A DNA stretch of 12,519 nt from Gamarada debralockiae. Its lineage: Eukaryota; Ascomycota; Leotiomycetes; Helotiales; Hyphodiscaceae. Positions 7,908 to 12,519 of this stretch are shown here, piece by piece. The notes under the pieces are model-generated. The model was not told the origin of the DNA and ran no database searches. It was given only the letters and a program-made list of their open reading frames with translations. The DNA lies in contig NXFV01001781.1 of the NCBI GenBank assembly GCA_002803225.1, forward strand, positions 1 to 12,519, in the 5' to 3' direction. Each line of letters opens with the position of its first letter. Position 1 is the stretch's first letter. The translations under genes and the position numbers were made by a program.

Positions 7908-10011
7908 ACAGCGATAAATGCAATATTTCGCCAGAAGTTCTATCCGTCCCCTCCCATCCGCTATGCAGCTAACTCTAAAGGCACATCTTGGGTTTTGAGA
8001 GAAATCTCAACAGCTTATCAATTTGCCATTGGCGATAGTCCTACCATTTATTCGAATAACCCTTCCGCAACACCATATTCGACCAAGGCACTTGTTTCCT
8101 TCGGATAAATCTAACCTGTCTGATTCTAGACAGTCTGGCTTGGGAGTTCAGTTACTCAAAACCTCGAATTATAAGTGAAAATAACCCTGGCCTTGCGGAT
8201 CCGGAGACAGCTATTGGCGTCAACACATTGAAAAAGCACAGCAGGAGCTCTACAGCAAACCCCACTACCTCAGTGTAAAGGCGGCGCGAGACCACGTGAG
8301 CTTGATCGTTGGGAAGTGTCGAGATTCCGGTCAAGGAACAGATAAGTTCAACGTCGCTAGTGTCCGTAGCGGTTATAAGCTTACGCAGGGCTTCTGGCTC
8401 CTACCATTTAGATTCAAGCGCCTCCTGGCATGTTAACGAAAGAGTAGTAACTAAACGACCACTGCGACTAGGATGAGATAGAGATTGATTCCTGAGGTCT
8501 CTAGGGAATAGGAAAACTATTCGAGTGAAGGAGGAAGTTCTTAAAGTGGATTTGGGAGATTTGTTGAAGAATGAGAGATAGTAGAACAGCAGACGACTCA
8601 TTCTTATGCAACGGAATCCCCCACCCCCCTCTTCAAAAGGCACTCCAACTATGCGCATCCTCGTATCCGCACTTTGAAAGGGATCTCCACCGACTAGGCA
8701 GTGTCTTAGAGCAGGATGCAATGGGCACTCTTGCCATCTCAGCCAATTCAGGTAGGATCCTTGAGAGTCTCATTTGAATGAAGGAATGGATGGATCTCGC
8801 ACCCAACGCCCTCTCGACCAAGCGGCCGAGATCTTTGCTCTCATTGTTCACCTGAGTTTGTCTTCAGCAGCCCTGATGAAGTCTCTTTAATAAACTCTGT
8901 ATTTTGCTGAGAAGTTGCCTTTCTGCCCATCGAGTGAGGGATGATCAACCAAAACTTCTACAAAACTTCTCGTGAGAAGTGCATGACCTTGCCCAGCCAT
9001 GAACGGGTGGAGCACATGCTTCTACTAGCTGCTGCAGTCATTGCATCAACGTTGGTTGATAAAGTGGGCTATGTGGCCGCCGTATTGCGTGTCTCCGTCA
9101 AATCTGCCTTGCGTTTAGTCCGAAGGAAGTTTAATCTAGCCAGGAACCCAGAGTCCGCGAATAGGAAAGCATTAGAGCACGATGAAATAGTGGCTTGAAA
9201 GGCCGATATTCATTTGGACACTTTACCAAGCGGATCGATCGTGATTGAGACGATGATACAGGAGATTGCTAAGATATCGAGCTCATGGATCAAGGCGTCT
9301 CATTGTCTCGAATGAAGGAGCTGATTAAAGTTATGGCCAGCTCAGGAGTACGACGCCGCATCCAGCTGAAGTCGTACATTACGAACCATTTCTGGAATCA
9401 AAGCTGCAAAGCTGTGCAAGCATGGCCCATTCCTCGCTACGACGAAGCAGGAAGGTTGAAGAGGATCTTAGCAAGGCTGGGAAACGATTGAACCGTTCCT
9501 ATCCACTCACCCCCTCCTGTTTGACGCTGAAGTGTGCCAGCACTATCAAAGGCAGGGCCTCAACAAGACGCACATGCAGCAAAACGTGTGTGCCACTAGC
9601 TTCAAGCCTAAAGGTGCAGCAGCTACTGCAACTGATCACGTCAGTATGAACAGGGAGCGGACCCTCCTTCTGAAGGTTTTGAAGAACAATGCGGCCGAAT
9701 TTTAAGCGGCAAGGGAGTAGATTAACGCTGCTATGACCCCCCTCTCTTAGTCTACTCTGAGAGTACTGGGGCGCCGAGTAACGCTCATCTGATAGATGAG
9801 TTTAAGAAGTGGCTTAGAACTGACGTCTGGTCAGGTAAACCAGTTACTGAGACGGCTGCTGCTGGGAAAGGAAGGAGCGCGCGGAGTGGGGGGAAGGTAG
9901 TTCAACAAATGGCTTCTGCTGCAGGGATGAGGCGCGGTGTGACAATGTTCTCAAGTGACGAATTGTCTGTGTGTTCACTTTCAAAAGTCAGTTTTGGGCA
10001 CAATATATGGT
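7908..10011 (+). pseudogene. Possible decayed or multi-exon gene, unidentified
   Basis: No family recognised. Open plus-strand stretches that read like protein follow each other in shifting frames: 7908-8105 (contains RYAANSKGTSWVLREI), 8185-8433 (YWRQHIEKAQQELYSKPHYL), 8571-8751 from an ATG (FERDLHRLGSVLEQDAMG, then a GTAGGA donor-like site), 8941-9198 from an ATG (hydrophobic LLLAAAVIASTLVDKVGY), 9285-9491 (WPIPRYDEAGRLKRIL), about 9470-9703 (LFDAEVCQHYQRQGLNKTHM) and 9726-10007 (LIDEFKKWLRTDVWSGKPV). Few long minus-strand frames compete after 8860. I could not join the pieces with convincing introns; candidate sites are weak or out of phase. Either one gene with several frameshifts, more than one gene, or partly chance open frames. 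Open stretches of this length are not rare by chance, so confidence is low. Confidence 0.28.
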
Positions 10012-10303
10012 AGCCGAGCTCGGAAAGGGGTAGGTAATCACGTGAGAAAGCTTCGTTCTGCAATTCCCTTTCCGGAGACCGCAGAGGTCCCTTAGAACTT
10101 TTTTATCTTGCATATTATATCTATCATAATGTTGGTGGATATCATGCACTGCCTTATAAGATGATCAGCATTTTCCCGGGGGGCATCATAGCTGAGTGTG
10201 GCCAAAGCCTACACAGTCAAAGCTAAGTGTAACAAGATCCCAGCTCTTGATTGCATATGGGCGATTTAGTGATATTCGCCAGAAGCTGACCCAGGCTCAA
10301 CAT
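10012..10303. other. No gene or repeat assigned
   Basis: The stretch between the decayed coding region and the LTR-like sequence. Two related fragments, AGCTGAGTGTGGCCAAAGC and AGCTAAGTGTAACAAG, lie about 30 bp apart near 10190-10240; nothing else stands out. Confidence 0.4.
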
Positions 10304-10614
10304 TGTGCATAGTCAGCTTGTAATAGGCTGATGGATAGAATGGCCTCTGACAGACGGAGCAGCCTTTGACAGGAAAGGACAGTTACGGTAGAATCTGTAT
10401 GATTCGGAGAGACTGTATATAGTAGACCTTCGGTAAGACCGAGAGTATCGGAGTAGCCGCCGGCTAGACGAATAGCTAGAGCTAGAAGTAGTGGACATAA
10501 GGAGGAGGTTGCGCTTTGGAGGAAGAGAAAGTTGAGACTGCAAATTGAATAAAATTCAAGCCTATTTGGGACTAACGTCATATGCACCACAGAATGAGGG
10601 TACTCATACCAACA
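10304..10614 (-). mobile_element. LTR-like sequence, Copia-type solo or truncated LTR
   Basis: Read on the minus strand, it starts TGTTGGTATGAGTACCC, the typical TGTTGG opening of fungal Ty1/Copia LTRs. It contains a TATATAC promoter-like motif within a CT-rich stretch and can end at GCACA (10304), giving 311 bp bounded by TG and CA. The two minus-strand ORFs inside (10297-10590, 10313-10543) lack domains and are probably chance frames in the LTR. No matching 5-bp duplication flanks it and no gag-pol is adjacent, so a truncated or old solo LTR is more likely than a full element. Confidence 0.42.
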
Positions 10615-10957
10615 GTTATAATAGAACGCTGGTAAAACTAGATAGACTATATACTTGACAGCAGCTATTATAAAGGAGTTCAGAAGTACAAAAAAGAGCG
10701 TATACCCTGAAGAACCTCATTCTCCAAGCTTTGAAGGAGAAGGGTAATATAGTATCACGAAAGCAGCTTTTAGAAATAAGTAACCTATTGATGCCTACCG
10801 CGCTTCATCCCATACTATCCAGAATATGTAAGTTTCTACCCTTTCGACTCCTCCTTAGCGGCATTTTGGGTAAAAGCTGACGTACTTTGCCTGGATGGCC
10901 ATGCTCGACAAGATCAGCACTTGCGGGCTCTACAGCACCAACCACATCCTTCTGTCG
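10615..10957. other. No gene seen
   Basis: AT-rich DNA between the LTR-like sequence and the composite transposon. No ORF, tRNA or inverted repeat was recognised. Confidence 0.45.
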
Positions 10958-10981
10958 TACCGTAGTAATTGGCAGATAATA

Positions 10982-11053
10982 TAATATGTTATGCAGTTTT
11001 TTGCGTTTTTGTCGGAGTTAGAATAGGGTCTTATCCAAGAAATAGTGTCTTAT
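10982..11053 (+). repeat. Subterminal block, left copy (direct repeat)
   Basis: Begins TAATATGTTATGC and ends GTCTTAT. It aligns without large gaps to 12301-12371 on the same strand, sharing AATTTTTTGC/AGTTTTTTGC and AGAATAGG blocks. In an ordinary TIR element the partner would be inverted. Confidence 0.75.
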
Positions 11054-11083
11054 GCGATTTCGGGTAATCGTGGGCCTTAACAA

Positions 11084-11117
11084 CCCACTGATTTTCGGCA
11101 GCGCACGAATTAGTGGG
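11084..11117. repeat. Hairpin in the left transposon arm
   Basis: CCCACTGATT (11084-11093) can pair with AATTAGTGGG (11108-11117), a 10-bp stem with one wobble pair and a 14-base loop. It mirrors the perfect version in the right arm. Confidence 0.65.
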
Positions 11118-11480
11118 CTTCAGCGATACTGTCGATTTTTCTAATGCAACAACTCTATTATAGATTATCTCAACATCGCAATTTTTTATTATTAGTGTAA
11201 GTACTATATAAAAACAGAATGGTAAAGATGCAATCTAAAAATTATTAGGCCTATAGTACAAAAGGGAGATCCTGATATTTTTAATTAAATCTCATTGCCA
11301 ACTCTCAAAAATTAATTACCTTATATAAAATCTCAAATAACTTTTCAACTAGTATACTAACTTAAATATCAAAAGCTGTGATTAAAACTTTATGTTTTAT
11401 TATATTATTTTAGTACAGATTATTATATAGAAATACTATTGTGGTTTAATATATAATAAACAAGTGAATTTTTACTCATA

Positions 11481-11751
11481 CGCAGGCGGGCGGCTTTGAA
11501 AATGGTCCATTGTAAAAAACCAGCCAGGAACACCAAAATCTCTAAGTACGCGCGAACACAGGATATCCTTAACTCTTCTTACAAAGTTCTATAATTTAAC
11601 GGAATATAAAGAGCAATGGCTTATTTATCTTTACTTGATTCTAGTTATATTAAATAACTGTTGTTACTTAAAGAAAATTATATTTCCAAAGGTATGTTTT
11701 CGCTGTGTCTCGCTTAAATCCGTTGGCCATTTTCAATGCCGCTCACCTTCG
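11481..11751. mobile_element. Nested MITE, 271 bp, TA target duplication
   Basis: Within the larger relic, left end 11481-11505 starts CGCAGGCGGGCGGC and includes TTGAAAATGG. Right end 11727-11751 is its reverse complement at 21 of 25 positions (starts CCATTTTCAA, ends CTCACCTTCG). Both ends are bordered by TA (11479-11480, 11752-11753). The interior is AT-rich without an ORF. Its ends keep normal GC content in an otherwise AT-saturated host, suggesting later insertion than most of the RIP-like decay. Its ends differ from those of the 6054-6538 element. Confidence 0.7.
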
Positions 11752-12135
11752 TATAGTTATGGTAGCACGTGACTGTATTTCAAGCTAGGCGCACTGAATT
11801 ATAACTCCAAAAATCAAGTTTATTATCAACATTAAATAAAATCTAGTATATCAGAGTATATTTTAATTAAGAAGTATTTAAACTATTATATTTTGTTATC
11901 TAAATCATAATCTAAGGTTGTGTTGTATTCTTTTTTATATTCTAAATAGGTTTACAGATAAATCACATATAGAAAATCCGTTATTTTATAGATTAAGTTA
12001 CAACTTTAGAAGTATTTATTACTTAGCTACAAATTTATTATTCTATAGGTTTAGTTATTTAAATACTTAACTCTAAGAGCTTTTAAGTTATATTGTTGAT
12101 ATTTAATTAATTATTTAAGAATTAAGGTCAGAAAA

Positions 12136-12168
12136 ATCGTATCGCTGAAAAACGATCGTATCGCTGAA
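12136..12168. repeat. Short tandem duplication in the right arm
   Basis: ATCGTATCGCTGAA occurs at 12136-12149 and again at 12155-12168 (period 19). The left arm has a single equivalent (TTCAGCGATAC at 11119-11129), so the duplication is specific to the right arm. Confidence 0.75.
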
Positions 12169-12169
12169 G

Positions 12170-12204
12170 CCCACTAATTAGGCGAAGCCGTAAAAATTAG
12201 TGGG
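12170..12204. repeat. Hairpin in the right transposon arm
   Basis: CCCACTAATT (12170-12179) and AATTAGTGGG (12195-12204) form a perfect 10-bp stem. The 15-base loop itself contains GGC-GAA-GCC, a small inner hairpin. Same position in the arm as the left hairpin, so a conserved end structure of the element. Confidence 0.72.
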
Positions 12205-12300
12205 TCAGTTGGTCCACGATTAAAACACCCTATAACACCCTATAATTCTAGCGCCTTGAAGCCTAAAACCCTTTAAATTATTGGTGGTGTCAAAATAAGA

Positions 12301-12371
12301 TAATATCTTATGTAATTTTTTGCAATTTTTTTGAAATAGAATAGGCTCTTAACTAACCACTAATCTCTTAT
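12301..12371 (+). repeat. Subterminal block, right copy (direct repeat)
   Basis: Begins TAATATCTTATG and ends CTCTTAT, directly abutting the right 15-bp terminal repeat. Same orientation as 10982-11053 while the sequences on both sides of it are inverted relative to the left arm. Short ATAAGA/TCTTAT inverted motifs sit at its two ends. Confidence 0.75.
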
Positions 12372-12387
12372 ATGCCAATTACTACGG

Positions 12388-12519
12388 TAGCTGTAGATCT
12401 GTCCTGGCCAGAGCCAGCATATATATTACGTGATTACACTGCATCCGTACACCAGGGAGTGCGCTAACTCATGCACCACTTCAAAAAATAGACATGACCA
12501 CAACTCTCTAAGGAATGAT
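12388..12519. other. Right flank beyond the transposon, nothing assigned
   Basis: A 132-bp edge sequence beginning with the TA target duplication. No ORF or repeat was recognised. Confidence 0.4.

Larger units (their letters stand above)
10960..12387. mobile_element. Composite Tc1/mariner-superfamily (pogo-like) transposon relic, 1,428 bp
   Basis: The outer ends are exact 15-bp inverted repeats: CCGTAGTAATTGGCA (10960-10974) and TGCCAATTACTACGG (12373-12387), each bordered by TA (10958-10959 and 12388-12389), the target of Tc1/mariner/pogo transposases. Longer subterminal inverted repeats lie inside, 11064-11151 against 12131-12222, sharing GGGCTTCAGCGATAC and CCCACTAATT-type blocks. No transposase ORF remains; 11152-12130 is strongly AT-rich and stop-filled, as expected after repeat-induced point mutation. 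The right arm is rearranged: a 71-bp block (12301-12371) is in direct instead of inverted orientation relative to its left counterpart (10982-11053). Superfamily follows from the TA duplication and end structure, not from protein. Confidence 0.78.

Noticed and set aside
8401..8721. Minus-strand open frame of 106 codons.
   Set aside because: Low-complexity sequence without domains, overlapping more protein-like plus-strand frames.
10297..10590. Two overlapping minus-strand ORFs (97 and 76 codons).
   Set aside because: Both lie within the LTR-like sequence; Ser/Leu-rich, typical of chance frames in CT-rich DNA.
10960..12387. Element read as a mimp or impala insertion.
   Set aside because: The ends (CCGTAGTAATTGGCA) do not resemble the mimp/impala end as I know it; only the TA duplication is shared.
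1..12519. tRNA, rRNA or other structured RNA genes.
   Set aside because: No cloverleaf, A/B box pair or rRNA-like sequence was recognised on either strand by eye.

Overview
The window looks like an accessory or repeat-rich stretch of a filamentous ascomycete genome (Pezizomycotina; a Sordariomycete such as Fusarium is my guess, not shown). The reasons are short spliceosomal introns (47-96 bp) with GTAnnn donors and CTAAC-type branch sites, a HET-domain NLR gene, a GPI-anchored surface-protein gene, and AT-rich transposon relics that look RIP-mutated.

Layout. Positions 1-3020 (minus strand) hold most of a HET / NB-ARC / TPR NLR-type gene. Three exons splice in frame, and the gene runs off the left edge inside a 126-bp TPR repeat array. 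Positions 3021-5039 hold no convincing gene: a TATA-like site just upstream of the NLR, two small tandem repeats (18 bp and 50 bp units) and pyrimidine-rich DNA. Positions 5040-5809 (minus) hold a small unrecognised gene with one clear intron, a membrane-like C-terminal half and an apparent 1-bp frameshift in a C run. A 485-bp MITE-like element (6054-6538) with 32-bp inverted ends sits between this gene and the divergently transcribed GPI-anchor gene (6839-7742, plus; four exons).

Positions 7908-10011 carry a series of open, coding-like stretches on the plus strand in changing frames, possibly one decayed gene, which I could not identify. Positions 10304-10614 resemble a solo or truncated Copia-type LTR on the minus strand. 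Positions 10960-12387 form a composite transposon relic with TA-flanked terminal inverted repeats, AT-rich interior, hairpin-bearing subterminal repeats, an arm block in the wrong orientation, and a second TA-flanked MITE nested inside it (11481-11751).

The genes do not form a pathway. The NLR is a candidate non-self recognition or programmed-cell-death receptor, and the GPI protein a cell-surface component. The strongest leads are the three-unit higher-order organisation of the TPR array and the rearranged, nested transposon at the right end.
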